A DNA stretch of 64,000 nt from NCBI GenBank assembly GCA_030041095.1, contig JASHON010000029.1, positions 1 to 64,000 of the forward strand, given 5' to 3'. A program made the translations under genes and the position numbers. Below are positions 52,731 through 62,379 of this stretch, one piece after another. Numbering within the stretch: the stretch's first letter is position 1; the number at the start of each line of letters is the position of its first letter. Source of the DNA: Terriglobia bacterium. GTDB lineage: Bacteria > Acidobacteriota > Terriglobia > UBA7540. The notes beneath the pieces were generated by a model. The model saw nothing but the letters and a program-made list of their open reading frames with translations. It had not been told where the DNA came from and searched no databases.

Positions 52731-55235
52731 TTAATCCTTAGCCGCTCCAGCAGCAGTCACGTCAAGCTTTGATTCGAGGCCGGGCGATTTGGGAGGCTCG
52801 CCGTCCCGAATGCGCATGTGATAGAACGAGCGGTACACGAATAGGATGGAAACGCCGAAAAACGCAGCGGCTAGCAAATGGGTCAAGATGACGCCGTGGA
52901 CCGTACTGAGTCTTACCGCTAGCTCGACGGCAAGCAAGCCAAACAGGGTGGTGAATTTGATGACCGGATTCAGGGCCACGGATGCCGTATCTTTGAACGG
53001 GTCGCCGACCAGGTCCCCTACGACTGTGGCTTCGTGCAGTTCGGTTCCTTCTTCCCGTAGCTCCACTTCCACCACCTTTTTGGCGTTATCCCACGCGCCG
53101 CCGACGTCCGCCATGTAGATAGCACGATAGAGCCCGAAGAGGGCGATCGAGATCAGGTAGCCGACGAAGAAAAACGGGCCAATGAACGCAAAAGCCAGCG
53201 TGGCAAAGAACAGGCTGACGAAGACGGTCAACATGCCGTTCTGTGCGTAGCGCGTGCAGATTTCGACGACGCGCTTGCTGTCTTCCGTCGATGCCCGCTC
53301 AGTTCCTTCGATGTGGATGTTGGCTTTGATAAATTCGACCGCCCGGTAGGCGCCCGTGGTGACCGCTTGCGTAGACGCTCCGGTGAACCAATTGATGATG
53401 GCTCCGCCGGTCACGAGGCCGAGCACGAACGGCGCGTGGAGAAGCGAAAGATTGGCAACGTGCTCGGTGAGCGAGTTGGTGAGCGCCATGATGGTCGCAA
53501 AGATCAGCGCGGTGGCGCCCACGACGGCGGTGCCAATCAGGACCGGCTTGGCGCTGGCCTTGAACGTGTTGCCCGCGCCGTCGCTTGCTTCCAACATGAG
53601 CTTGGCGCGATCGAAATCCACGTCCACGCCGAATTTTTCTTTAACCTCCTCGGCCACGCCCGGCGCTTTTTCGATGAGTGAAAGTTCATAGATCGATTGA
53701 GCGTTGTCCGCTACCGGCCCGTACGAATCGACGGCGATCGTCACCGGTCCCATGCCCAGGAAGCCGAAGGCAACCAGGCCAAAGGCGAACATCGGCGCCG
53801 CCAGGATCACACTGCCCAGCCCGCACAGGCTCACCCAGAAGCCAATAGCCATCAAGCCCATAATGGATAACCCCAGGTAATACGTCGAGAAGGTTCCGGC
53901 CACAAAACCCGAAAGAATATCGAGCGATGCTCCCCCTTCTCTTGCCGAGGCGACCACTTCCTGAACGTGGCGTGACTTGGTTGATGTGAATACCTTCACC
54001 AGCTCGGGAATGAGGGCGCCGGCGAGCGTTCCACAAGAGACGATCGTGGCCAGCTTCCACCAGAGTGTGGAATCGCCGCCCATCTCGGGAATCAGGAACA
54101 CGGAAGCGACGTAGGTCAGTGCAATGGATACCGCGGAAGTGATCCAGACGAGGGACGTGAGCGGGGTCTCAAAGTTCATCTCATCCGCGCCGACGCATCG
54201 CACGCGGGTGATCATCCAGTTGATGTAATATCCGCCCGTGGCGGCCACCAGCATCGCCACGCGAATCCCAAAAATCCACACAAGCAATTGAACGCCGAAC
54301 ACGGCGTTCTTTGCGCCCAGAATAATGAACGCGATCAGGGCCACTTGCGTCACGCCGTAAGTCTCAAATCCATCTGCCGTGGGACCCACAGAATCGCCGG
54401 CGTTATCTCCGGTGCAGTCGGCAACCACGCCTGGGTTCCGTGCATCGTCTTCCTTCACTTTGAAAACGATTTTCATCATGTCGGAGCCGATGTCCGCGAT
54501 CTTGGTGAAGATGCCACCCGCAATGCGCAGCGCCGCAGCGCCCAGTGATTCGCCAATCGCGAAGCCGATGAAACACGGGCCCGCATAATCTCCCGGAACG
54601 AAAAGAAGAATGATGAACATCAGCATCAGCTCAACCGAAATCAGCAGCATGCCGATGCTCATGCCCGCTCGAAGCGGAATGCTGAAGACGGGATACGGTT
54701 TGCCGCCGAGCGAAGCGTAAGCGGCGCGGGAGTTCGCCAGCGTGTTCACGCGAATCCCAAACCACGCGACCCCGTAGCTCCCGCACATTCCCAGCACGCT
54801 GAAAGCGAGAATGACGCCGATGCGCGAGGTGGCAAAGTGAAGGAGCGCCCCAAAGTACAGCAGAATGATCACCGCGATGAACGACCACAGAACGATCAGG
54901 AATTTTCCTTGGTTGGTGAGATAAGTTTTGGAGGTCTCCCAGATCAATTCGGACGTTTCCCTCATCGAGGGATGGGCGGGTCGCGCCTTCAGGTTGCGGA
55001 ACATGACGAGACTGAACATCACTCCCAGCAAGCAGAAGACGAGCCCGAACATGAGCAGGTCGTGGCCGCCGATGCCGTGGAAGCGGACTTGAGACACATC
55101 CGGAAGCTTGAGGTTTGCTTCGCCCTCGACGGGGTCGACAGGCGCGGCGGAAGCTATCACTCCCCCGAGCAGGATGGGCGTGGCGAGAGCGCCGGCAAGG
55201 CTTTTCCAGCGCCACGGAAATGAATTGCGTTTCAT
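52731..55235 (-). CDS. hppA: Membrane-bound proton-pumping pyrophosphatase
   Basis: An 834-residue integral membrane protein with about 16 helices that couples pyrophosphate hydrolysis to proton export. The pyrophosphate-binding segment DDARNPGVVADCTGDNAGDS (about 260-280) replaces the more common form but keeps its aspartates. GNTFKA near 556 carries lysine where potassium-dependent enzymes have alanine, suggesting a potassium-independent type. An N-terminal extension with a signal-like helix (about 10-30) is unusual. ATG 55235 is set by AGGAGG 5 bases upstream; the frame is open for 35 more codons. Confidence 0.92.
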   Translation of the reverse strand: MKRNSFPWRWKSLAGALATPILLGGVIASAAPVDPVEGEANLKLPDVSQVRFHGIGGHDLLMFGLVFCLLGVMFSLVMFRNLKARPAHPSMRETSELIWETSKTYLTNQGKFLIVLWSFIAVIILLYFGALLHFATSRIGVILAFSVLGMCGSYGVAWFGIRVNTLANSRAAYASLGGKPYPVFSIPLRAGMSIGMLLISVELMLMFIILLFVPGDYAGPCFIGFAIGESLGAAALRIAGGIFTKIADIGSDMMKIVFKVKEDDARNPGVVADCTGDNAGDSVGPTADGFETYGVTQVALIAFIILGAKNAVFGVQLLVWIFGIRVAMLVAATGGYYINWMITRVRCVGADEMNFETPLTSLVWITSAVSIALTYVASVFLIPEMGGDSTLWWKLATIVSCGTLAGALIPELVKVFTSTKSRHVQEVVASAREGGASLDILSGFVAGTFSTYYLGLSIMGLMAIGFWVSLCGLGSVILAAPMFAFGLVAFGFLGMGPVTIAVDSYGPVADNAQSIYELSLIEKAPGVAEEVKEKFGVDVDFDRAKLMLEASDGAGNTFKASAKPVLIGTAVVGATALIFATIMALTNSLTEHVANLSLLHAPFVLGLVTGGAIINWFTGASTQAVTTGAYRAVEFIKANIHIEGTERASTEDSKRVVEICTRYAQNGMLTVFVSLFFATLAFAFIGPFFFVGYLISIALFGLYRAIYMADVGGAWDNAKKVVEVELREEGTELHEATVVGDLVGDPFKDTASVALNPVIKFTTLFGLLAVELAVRLSTVHGVILTHLLAAAFFGVSILFVYRSFYHMRIRDGEPPKSPGLESKLDVTAAGAAKD

Positions 55236-55418
55236 GCTTCCTCCTGTGCCTGCCGTCTGGTTTCTGGCAAGCTGAGGCAAAACCTGGCGACCGCACGCTG
55301 ACGGCCCCGACCCTCTCGACTTGGGCCCGTTCTCAGACACCTCCGCGCCCTCCGCTGGATCGGGACAAATCGAATTTCGCCGCAGCGGTGAAGGAACGGA
55401 GTGGGCAATGGCTAGTGG

Positions 55419-56423
55419 TTACAGTTTGCTGGCCACAAGCTTGATCAGATCCCGCACCCGGCAGGAATAACCCCATTCGTTGTCATACCAGGCAGTTACC
55501 TTCGCGAGTTGTCCGCCAATCACCCGCGTCAACGGAGCGTCAACAATCGACGACCGGTCATCCTGCCGGAAATCCGTTGAGACGAGCTCATCCGTGCAAA
55601 AACCGAGAATCCCTTTCAGCGAACCGTTCGCGGCTTTCTGGAGCGCGCCGTTCACTTCTTCGGGCGTGGTGGGTTTTCCTACATAGGCCACGAGATCGAC
55701 GAGAGACACGTTAGGAGTGGGAACGCGGATGGCGTAACCATCGAGTTTTCCCTTGAGCTCGGGAAGAACCAATCCCACGGCTTTGGCTGCTCCGGTCGTC
55801 GTCGGGATCATGGAGACGGCAGCCGCACGAGCGCGGCGCAGGTCCTTGTGCGGCTGGTCGAGAATCTTCTGGTCGTTGGTGTATGAGTGAATCGTGGTCA
55901 TGGAGCCGCTCTGGATGCCGAACGTGTCGTTGAGCACCTTGGCAACCGGAGCCAGGCAGTTGGTCGTGCACGAAGCGTTCGAGATCACGTGGTGCTTAGC
56001 AGGATCGTATTTTTTGTCGTTCACCCCCAATACGATCGTGATGTCTTCGTTCTTAGCCGGCGCCGTGATGATCACTTTGCGGACCGAGCCTCTCACATGC
56101 TCGCGCGCCCGGTTCGCGTCAGTGAACAGCCCCGTCGATTCCACGACGATTTGAACGCCCAACGAGGACCAATCGAGTTCTTTGGGCTCCTTCACTTTGA
56201 ACACCCGGATGGACTTGCCGTTCACGCGGATGCAATCCTCGCCGTAACCAACTTCCGCATTCAGGTTGCCGAGCACGGAGTCATACCTAAGCAAGTGCGC
56301 CAAAGTCTTCGGGTCCGTAATGTCATTCGCTGCGACGAAATTGATTTCGGGATCGCCTAACGCCGCGCGAAAAACATTCCTGCCGATGCGTCCAAATCCA
56401 TTGATTCCCACTGTAACCGCCAT
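55419..56423 (-). CDS. gapA: Glyceraldehyde-3-phosphate dehydrogenase
   Basis: A 334-residue glycolytic enzyme converting glyceraldehyde 3-phosphate to 1,3-bisphosphoglycerate. NAD-binding GINGFGRIGR leads the N-terminus, an AANDITD aspartate suggests NAD preference, the nucleophile is Cys152 in SNASCTTNC, and the base histidine lies in TTIHSYTNDQ. The C-terminal WYDNEWGYSCR is intact. ATG 56423 follows a GTGAGGAC purine run; 28 open codons upstream are not needed. 183 bases separate it from hppA on the same strand. Confidence 0.96.
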   Translation of the reverse strand: MAVTVGINGFGRIGRNVFRAALGDPEINFVAANDITDPKTLAHLLRYDSVLGNLNAEVGYGEDCIRVNGKSIRVFKVKEPKELDWSSLGVQIVVESTGLFTDANRAREHVRGSVRKVIITAPAKNEDITIVLGVNDKKYDPAKHHVISNASCTTNCLAPVAKVLNDTFGIQSGSMTTIHSYTNDQKILDQPHKDLRRARAAAVSMIPTTTGAAKAVGLVLPELKGKLDGYAIRVPTPNVSLVDLVAYVGKPTTPEEVNGALQKAANGSLKGILGFCTDELVSTDFRQDDRSSIVDAPLTRVIGGQLAKVTAWYDNEWGYSCRVRDLIKLVASKL

Positions 56424-57744
56424 TTTCAAGTCCTCACCTTTCTGTGTGATGTAGAGGCAGTCTTCGACCGCCGCGTTCTGATCTTGATTGGGATGCGATG
56501 AGCGCATCCGTTTCCCGGGATCAACCCTGCTTCACAGCGGAAGGCTGAGATCCGGAATTTGCATCTAAATCTCCTCTACACCGACCTCAGCGTACATCCC
56601 AAAGACGCCGAAGGCGGTGATCCAAATCACATATCCTATCCCGTTAACTTCGGCTCGTAAACGGCGGAAAGTCCGCGGTCTTCGAGCGCCGCAGCCACCT
56701 CGCTGCAGCTCGGATGGGGATGGGTCGAAAATTGCCCGGCTGATCTCGGAGATATCCGCGCGGCAATGTCCACTTCGCTTCCTGGAACATTGCCGGTCGT
56801 CGCCGCGACGGAACGCATAGGCTCGCGCCCGGCAATTTCTCCAGGCGTTCCATGCTGCAGAGAACAAGTTGCCAAACCCAGGCATTCTCGTGAGGGGATG
56901 CTTGCCGGAGCCGCGAGCGACTGACCGTACTTGGTATTATAGCATCGCTTGTGTTTTGTCCCCGGCCATTTGCCCGTAGTCAGTTGTACGTCAACCGTCG
57001 ATCCTCAAAAGTGTCCTAATTTGTCCCCACTGTCTCATTACGTTCTGATAGGCTAGTGACGGACACGTTCCGGGTGCGTTGCCTGACAGGGTTGGCACGC
57101 CGGAGCGACAGGCGAGGCGGCGTATCGTCGCAGATCGCCGGAGATCGTCCAAGCTGCCTTCAGCCTCGGAACAGCCTCGATGCCGGCGCGTCGGCGACAT
57201 CCGGCGAAAACAGGCAGCGCAGTTCTACGAGGAGGCCCGGTACGCCGGCTGACGGAACAGGCGGTGCGACGGCGACAAACAGAAAACTTGAACGGCGGCT
57301 GGCTGCAAGCGGGTGGAAAGGGAGAGTGACTTCGGATGCGACTCTGTCTACCACAGCTTCAAGAGAAGATGGCGGCATTCTCGCCGGGCAGGTGCAAGAT
57401 ATGGCGTTTGTTCCTCCAATGCTGAGAGGAGTGAGGACTTTTGTGACCAACAAACCCAGTAAGTGTCGTGGAATCAGCGACGTTTGTTTTGCTGTGACCA
57501 ACAAACCCAGTAAGTATTTGAAAATAAAACAATTATAGGATACGCGTTGTTTGTATCCCAGCAAGTTTATGAAAATACGCCAGATATCAGAAATTGAAGA
57601 CAAAGGAATCGGGCATAACCTGATCAGTGACAAATGACGATGGACTAATCACAACGAACTGCTGACAACTGGCCACTGACGCCGTATACGGCGAAACGAA
57701 GCAAACCCTGATGCCTGCGAATCAGCGTGGAGCAATCCGTTGCC
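56424..57744. other. Long intergenic region with degenerate sequence and short repeats
   Basis: A 1.3-kb gap without an intact gene. On the minus strand, 56636-56875 encodes a fragment with THPHPSCSEVAAAL, reminiscent of the C-terminal HPHPTLSE motif of dihydrolipoamide dehydrogenases; neighbouring frames look shifted, so it may be a decayed remnant (weak call). The stretch 57442-57594 holds a 51-base periodic repeat. Elsewhere nothing is recognised. Confidence 0.4.
57442..57594. repeat. 51-base tandem repeat, three degenerate units
   Basis: A 23-base sequence starting TGTGACCAACAAACCC at 57442 recurs exactly at 57493, 51 bases later. The segment CCCAGTAAGTATTTGAAAA (57506) recurs in degenerate form at 57557, again 51 bases on. 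The three units drift progressively. Confidence 0.6.
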
Positions 57745-58977
57745 TTACATCGTCCCGCTGGTGGCCGCAGACGCGAGTTTGGGATTGACCCGAGTGTTGG
57801 ACCGAAGTTCTTCCGAAGCCTGGAGAGCAACCTGGTCGCCGGCATGAAGATCTCCGAAAACCTCGGTAAGATTGCCCGAAGTGACGCCGGTTTGTACGTT
57901 CACCCATTGAGTCATGCCGTCACGGATGCGGATGACGAACGTGGATTCCATGCTCCGGACAACGGCAGACTCCGGAACGAACAGTGTCGGATAAGGACGT
58001 CGGACAGGCCAGGAGACTTGAGGAAACATTCCGGAGTGAAGAGTCCAATCAGGATTCCAAATGTCCAATTCGACCGGCATCGTGCGGGTCTGCGGGTTAA
58101 GTGAGTCGGAGATGCGAGCTACCTTGCCTGAGAACGTCCTTCCCGGAAAGGCAGCCACCGTGAAATCCACCTCTTGGCCTATCGCAACACCCGCCACATA
58201 AGCTTCCGGTACGGGGATGATAAGCCGTAGGTGAGCGACTTGTTCAAGCCGCAGCATGGGTTCGGCGGTTTCTCCAGTGCGTCCACTCGTGGGACCAACC
58301 AGCGCCCCGGGGTGGACGTACCGTGTGGTAATCATCCCGTCAAACGGAGCGGTAACACGCAAATAGCCCTCAAGAGTTTCGACGGATTGGAGTGCGTCTC
58401 GCGCCGCGATCGTCGCGGCATGCAACGAGACGACGGTGGCCTTGTCTGATTCCGCGGTCTTTTGAGCGTCCTCGAGTTCTTCTTCCGAAATAACGCCAGG
58501 CGTCTTGGCGGCCACATTAAGCCGCTCGTAGGTGGCCTGATCCGCTGTCAGCTTGGCTTGTTCCGCGACTTCGCGGTGCTCCGCGCTCGCCAGTTTTGCC
58601 TGTGCTTCAGACTTCTGGGCAACGAGCTCAGGAGCCACGAGCTGAACGAGTAGTTGTCCCTGCGTCACGCGTGACCCGCGGTCTACTCCGATCCATTGGA
58701 CAAAGCCGGTCACCTTCGGATAGATATCCACGTATTCGTAGGGGCGCAGCTCACCCGGCAACGGCATCGTGGTATCCAGCCGCCGCGACAAGACTCTTGC
58801 GGTCTCCACCTGCGGCACGGGTGGGGTGGCCGCCGTGCTGCGGTCGGCGGCCATGGGTGGCCCTCCGCCGGTGTGGCACCCCGAACCGAATATGCACGTG
58901 GCCACGACGATGGCGATCGCTGACGTTACGGTCACGCTCTTCCAGGTCCGTGTTTGGGAAAACTTCGATAAACGCAT
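57745..58977 (-). CDS. RND efflux periplasmic adaptor (membrane fusion protein)
   Basis: A 410-residue HlyD/AcrA-type adaptor. An N-terminal hydrophobic segment ends in FGSGC, a possible lipoprotein site. It is followed by the lipoyl halves (VTGFVQWIGVDRGSRVTQGQLL and VTAPFDGMITTRYVHPGALV), a helical hairpin between them, and beta-barrel and membrane-proximal domains. It links the inner-membrane pump to the outer-membrane channel. ATG 58977 has AGGAGA 6 bases upstream. Third gene of the leftward operon. Confidence 0.9.
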   Translation of the reverse strand: MRLSKFSQTRTWKSVTVTSAIAIVVATCIFGSGCHTGGGPPMAADRSTAATPPVPQVETARVLSRRLDTTMPLPGELRPYEYVDIYPKVTGFVQWIGVDRGSRVTQGQLLVQLVAPELVAQKSEAQAKLASAEHREVAEQAKLTADQATYERLNVAAKTPGVISEEELEDAQKTAESDKATVVSLHAATIAARDALQSVETLEGYLRVTAPFDGMITTRYVHPGALVGPTSGRTGETAEPMLRLEQVAHLRLIIPVPEAYVAGVAIGQEVDFTVAAFPGRTFSGKVARISDSLNPQTRTMPVELDIWNPDWTLHSGMFPQVSWPVRRPYPTLFVPESAVVRSMESTFVIRIRDGMTQWVNVQTGVTSGNLTEVFGDLHAGDQVALQASEELRSNTRVNPKLASAATSGTM

Positions 58978-59100
58978 AAAGTCTCCTGAGAAGGCTAAAT
59001 GGTGAATTGTATGGCGTGGGTCTTTCGTCATAATTGGCCATTCACCGTTAACTGCTTGCGCCCCACCCTTCGGACAGCGGCATTCATCGTTCGTCACTCA

Positions 59101-62100
59101 TCATGCATGCGCGTAAGGGCTGTCGGGATCGCTCACGTCCAAAGACGCGCTGGCGGTAGTGACGCCCTCCTGCGAGAGGGAAAAGACCGAAGGCAGAATT
59201 AACAGTGTCGCCAGCGTTGAGGCTGCCAGTCCGCCAATAACCGCGCGGCCAAGCGGCGACGTTTCCTTGCCCTCACCGAGGGCGAGGGCCATGGGAACCA
59301 TGCCGGCGATCATGGCCAGGCTGGTCATCAGGATGGGCCGCAGTCGGGTGCTTCCTCCGTATAAAGCCGCTTCCGTCGCCGACGTCTTCTCACCGCGCCG
59401 GTGTAATTCGGCGAATGTAACAAGAAGAATTGAGTTGGCGACGGAAACACCCATCGCCATGATAGCGCCCATGAAGGATTCCAGGTTCAGCGTGGTGCCC
59501 GTGACGAGCAAGATGAGAATCACGCCGCAGGCTACGGCGGGAGTTGTGGACACAGTAACGAGAGCTAACCGCATCGACTGATAGTTCGCAGCCAGCAGCA
59601 GAAAGATGGCCATCACCGCGAACGCCAGTCCCAGGTCGAGATAATGGAAGGTTTGCTGCATGGGCGCCAACTGGCCGCGGACGTGCACTTCCACGCCGCG
59701 CGGTGGAGTTCCCGCACGCCGGATAGCCCCGTCCACCTGCGTGGAGGCGCGACCCAAATCTTCTCCCGCGACGTTCGCGGTGAGCGAAACCATCCTTTGC
59801 ATGTCGTATCGATCGTATTCTCCAACTACGGTCCCGAAAGACAGGTTCGCCACGTCTCCGAGCGTGGGATGGTCGGAGGGCCCACCGTCCACCAATGACA
59901 GGTCCGCGACGTCGCCGATGCTGCTCATCTCCGGCTGCGGCACTTCCACTTGAACCTGATAGCCGATGCCTGTCTCGGGGTCTTGCCAGAAATTGCGGTG
60001 CACAAAGCGGCTGGACCACGTTGCCGTCTCGAGCGATTGAGCGATCTGCTCCACGGTGAGCCCAAGCTGGCCCGCCCGCACGCGGTCGATATCCACGTTC
60101 AAACTGGGATAAGCCAGCGGTTGTCCATACCGGAGGTCCCGCAAATCGGGAATCTGGCTCATTTCGCCGCGAATCCTTTCAGCGAAGGCGTGGTCGGCCG
60201 AAAGATGCGGACCGCTCACGGATATTTCAATCGGCGTCGGTGAGCCGAGGTTCATCACTTCGGTCACCAGGTCGCCCGGCTCGAACGAAAAAGTAGAACC
60301 GGGAAACATTTGAGGCAGTGTCTGCCGGAGTTTCTCTTCCAGTCCAGCGACGTCCACGTGCCCTTTCGGAGTAAATTGAACGCGAAGGTCGGCGTCCTGC
60401 GGGCCGCTTGTCCACAGGTAAACGAGATTGATGGGGTAGCTCGGCGCGTAGGTGCCAACGTAGGCGAGGCTGCCGGCCACGTTTTGGGCGCCCGCGAGGC
60501 GCTTGATCTCATTCAGTGTTCCTAACGTGATTTGCTCGGTCGCTTCGATCCTGGTTCCGGCGGGAGCTCTTAAGTGCAGCTCGAACTGGTTCCCGCCAGC
60601 TTGAGGGAAAATCTCGCGGCCGAGTCGAGGCCCAAGCACGACAATAAAGAGAATCGCCGCAGCGAAGTAGCCGGCGACGAGCAGGCGGCGACGCTTCAGG
60701 AGCCAACTCAACACGACTCGGTACTTATCACGGAAGTGATCGAAATGTGTGCGCCCTGTCTCCCCGCTCCCGTGCAGGTACCGCTCGTTGAACCAGATGT
60801 AGAGGACCGGCAGAAAGGTGCTCGACAGCACGTACGAGGCAAGGACCGTGAACCCCACTGCCAGTGATAATGGCACGAATAAGGAGCGCGTGATGCCGAC
60901 CATCAGGAACGAAGGCACAAAAACTGCTACAACCGCGAGCGCCGACAAGAAGCGCGGGATGACGGTCTGGCGCGTCGCATTCAAAACCGCGTGTGCCACA
61001 TCGCTGGTCTGCTGGAGGTTGCGATGGATGTTTTCAATCTCCACCGTGCCTTCGTCCACCAGGATACCGACGGCCAAAGCCAGGCCTCCCAACGTCATGA
61101 TGTTCACCGTCTGGCCCGTGAGCCAGAGCGCGACCACGCCTGTCAATAAACTAAACGGGATGGAGGCCGCCACAATGAAGGCGCTACGCCACTCACGGAG
61201 GAACAGAAAGATCATCAGGCCGGTAAGCAGCGCTCCCAGCACGCCTTCGAAGACGACCGAGGTCAGTGAGCGAGTCACCAGGCCTGATTGATCGAACTCG
61301 TAATGGACGCCAACGTCGGGAGGAACCACATTCTCAAAGCGCTTCATGTTGGCCCTGACTTCGTTCACGACGGTCAGCGTGGATGCGTCGGCGCGCTTGG
61401 TAACAGGCAGATACACGGTGCGGTGACCGTTCACCAAGGCGTAGCCCAAAATGATGTCGTGACCATCTTCCACCCAGCCGATGTCGCGCATGAAAACCGT
61501 CGGTCCGGCGCCCGTGCGGATGGGGAGATCGGCCAATTTATTGATGTCGGTGACGACGGAGTTGACGGGCGTAATTCGGTCCAGGTTGCCGGTCCGGACG
61601 TCGCCGGCGGGTGCGATGACGTTGCCGGACATGAACGCCCTGACGACTTCCGCCGCCGACAGGTGGTAGCTGTTCATGCGCTCCCGGTTGACATGGATCA
61701 CAATGGTGCGCGAGCTGCCGCCAAACGTTGAGGGTGAAGACACTCCTGCCAGCGTGGTAAAAAGCGGGCGCACGCGGTTGAGCGCGAGATCCTGAAGTTG
61801 GTCCACACTTTCTGTGGGGCTGGAAAAGACAAGATAGCCTACCGGCACGCTCCCGGCGTCAAACCGGATCACGAACGGGGGCACCGTGCCGGACGGCATA
61901 TAAGCCTGGGCCCGGCTGATGTAAGCAGACACCTCGGCAAGCGCCTGGCTCATATTCGTTCCGGGAAGGAACGTGAGCTTCATCAGGGCAAAGTTTTCCA
62001 CCGACTTTGATTCAACGCTCTGGAGCCCTGCGACATAGAGAAAGTTATATTCGTAGTAGTAGGTGAGGTAGCCTTCCATCTGCGCCGGACTCATGCCGCC

Positions 62101-62253
62101 GTAAGGCTGTGCGACGTAGATGACCGGCAGGTTAAGATTGGGGAAAATGTCGATCGGCATGCGCGTGAGCGCCAGAATCGCAGCGAGAGCGATGCCGATG
62201 ACCGCCACCATCACCGTAATGGGACGCCGCAGAGCGGTGTGAACTAACCACAT
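59101..62253 (-). CDS. RND-family inner-membrane efflux pump
   Basis: A 1050-residue AcrB/CusA-superfamily transporter. Twelve hydrophobic helices are arranged as 1 + 5 and 1 + 5 around two large periplasmic loops; helix 4 has GGLALAVGILVDEGTVEIEN with the proton-relay aspartate followed by a glutamate. The second half contains AIMAMGVSVANSILLV. The N-terminus (PITVMVAVIGIALAAI, MPIDIFPNLNLPVI) is typical. Substrate range cannot be read directly; no CusA-type methionine cluster was noted. Operon with the adaptor and the TolC-like gene. Confidence 0.93.
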   Translation of the reverse strand: MWLVHTALRRPITVMVAVIGIALAAILALTRMPIDIFPNLNLPVIYVAQPYGGMSPAQMEGYLTYYYEYNFLYVAGLQSVESKSVENFALMKLTFLPGTNMSQALAEVSAYISRAQAYMPSGTVPPFVIRFDAGSVPVGYLVFSSPTESVDQLQDLALNRVRPLFTTLAGVSSPSTFGGSSRTIVIHVNRERMNSYHLSAAEVVRAFMSGNVIAPAGDVRTGNLDRITPVNSVVTDINKLADLPIRTGAGPTVFMRDIGWVEDGHDIILGYALVNGHRTVYLPVTKRADASTLTVVNEVRANMKRFENVVPPDVGVHYEFDQSGLVTRSLTSVVFEGVLGALLTGLMIFLFLREWRSAFIVAASIPFSLLTGVVALWLTGQTVNIMTLGGLALAVGILVDEGTVEIENIHRNLQQTSDVAHAVLNATRQTVIPRFLSALAVVAVFVPSFLMVGITRSLFVPLSLAVGFTVLASYVLSSTFLPVLYIWFNERYLHGSGETGRTHFDHFRDKYRVVLSWLLKRRRLLVAGYFAAAILFIVVLGPRLGREIFPQAGGNQFELHLRAPAGTRIEATEQITLGTLNEIKRLAGAQNVAGSLAYVGTYAPSYPINLVYLWTSGPQDADLRVQFTPKGHVDVAGLEEKLRQTLPQMFPGSTFSFEPGDLVTEVMNLGSPTPIEISVSGPHLSADHAFAERIRGEMSQIPDLRDLRYGQPLAYPSLNVDIDRVRAGQLGLTVEQIAQSLETATWSSRFVHRNFWQDPETGIGYQVQVEVPQPEMSSIGDVADLSLVDGGPSDHPTLGDVANLSFGTVVGEYDRYDMQRMVSLTANVAGEDLGRASTQVDGAIRRAGTPPRGVEVHVRGQLAPMQQTFHYLDLGLAFAVMAIFLLLAANYQSMRLALVTVSTTPAVACGVILILLVTGTTLNLESFMGAIMAMGVSVANSILLVTFAELHRRGEKTSATEAALYGGSTRLRPILMTSLAMIAGMVPMALALGEGKETSPLGRAVIGGLAASTLATLLILPSVFSLSQEGVTTASASLDVSDPDSPYAHA

Positions 62254-62379
62254 AAATCAGTCTCCAGGCGGCAGCCGCCGGTAGGCAATAGCCAGCCGGA
62301 AGCAAGCCGTGAGCCCGGCATTAGCTGGAAAGACGCCGGTTGCGCAGATCGGGTTTCAACGCCGTGTGTAAAGAGTTCG

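Noticed and set aside
56636-56875. Dihydrolipoamide dehydrogenase C-terminal remnant
   Set aside because: Only one short motif (HPHPSCSE) supports it and the frame is inconsistent; too weak to annotate as a pseudogene.
57442-57594. CRISPR array
   Set aside because: Only three drifting units with no clean repeat-spacer structure and no cas genes.
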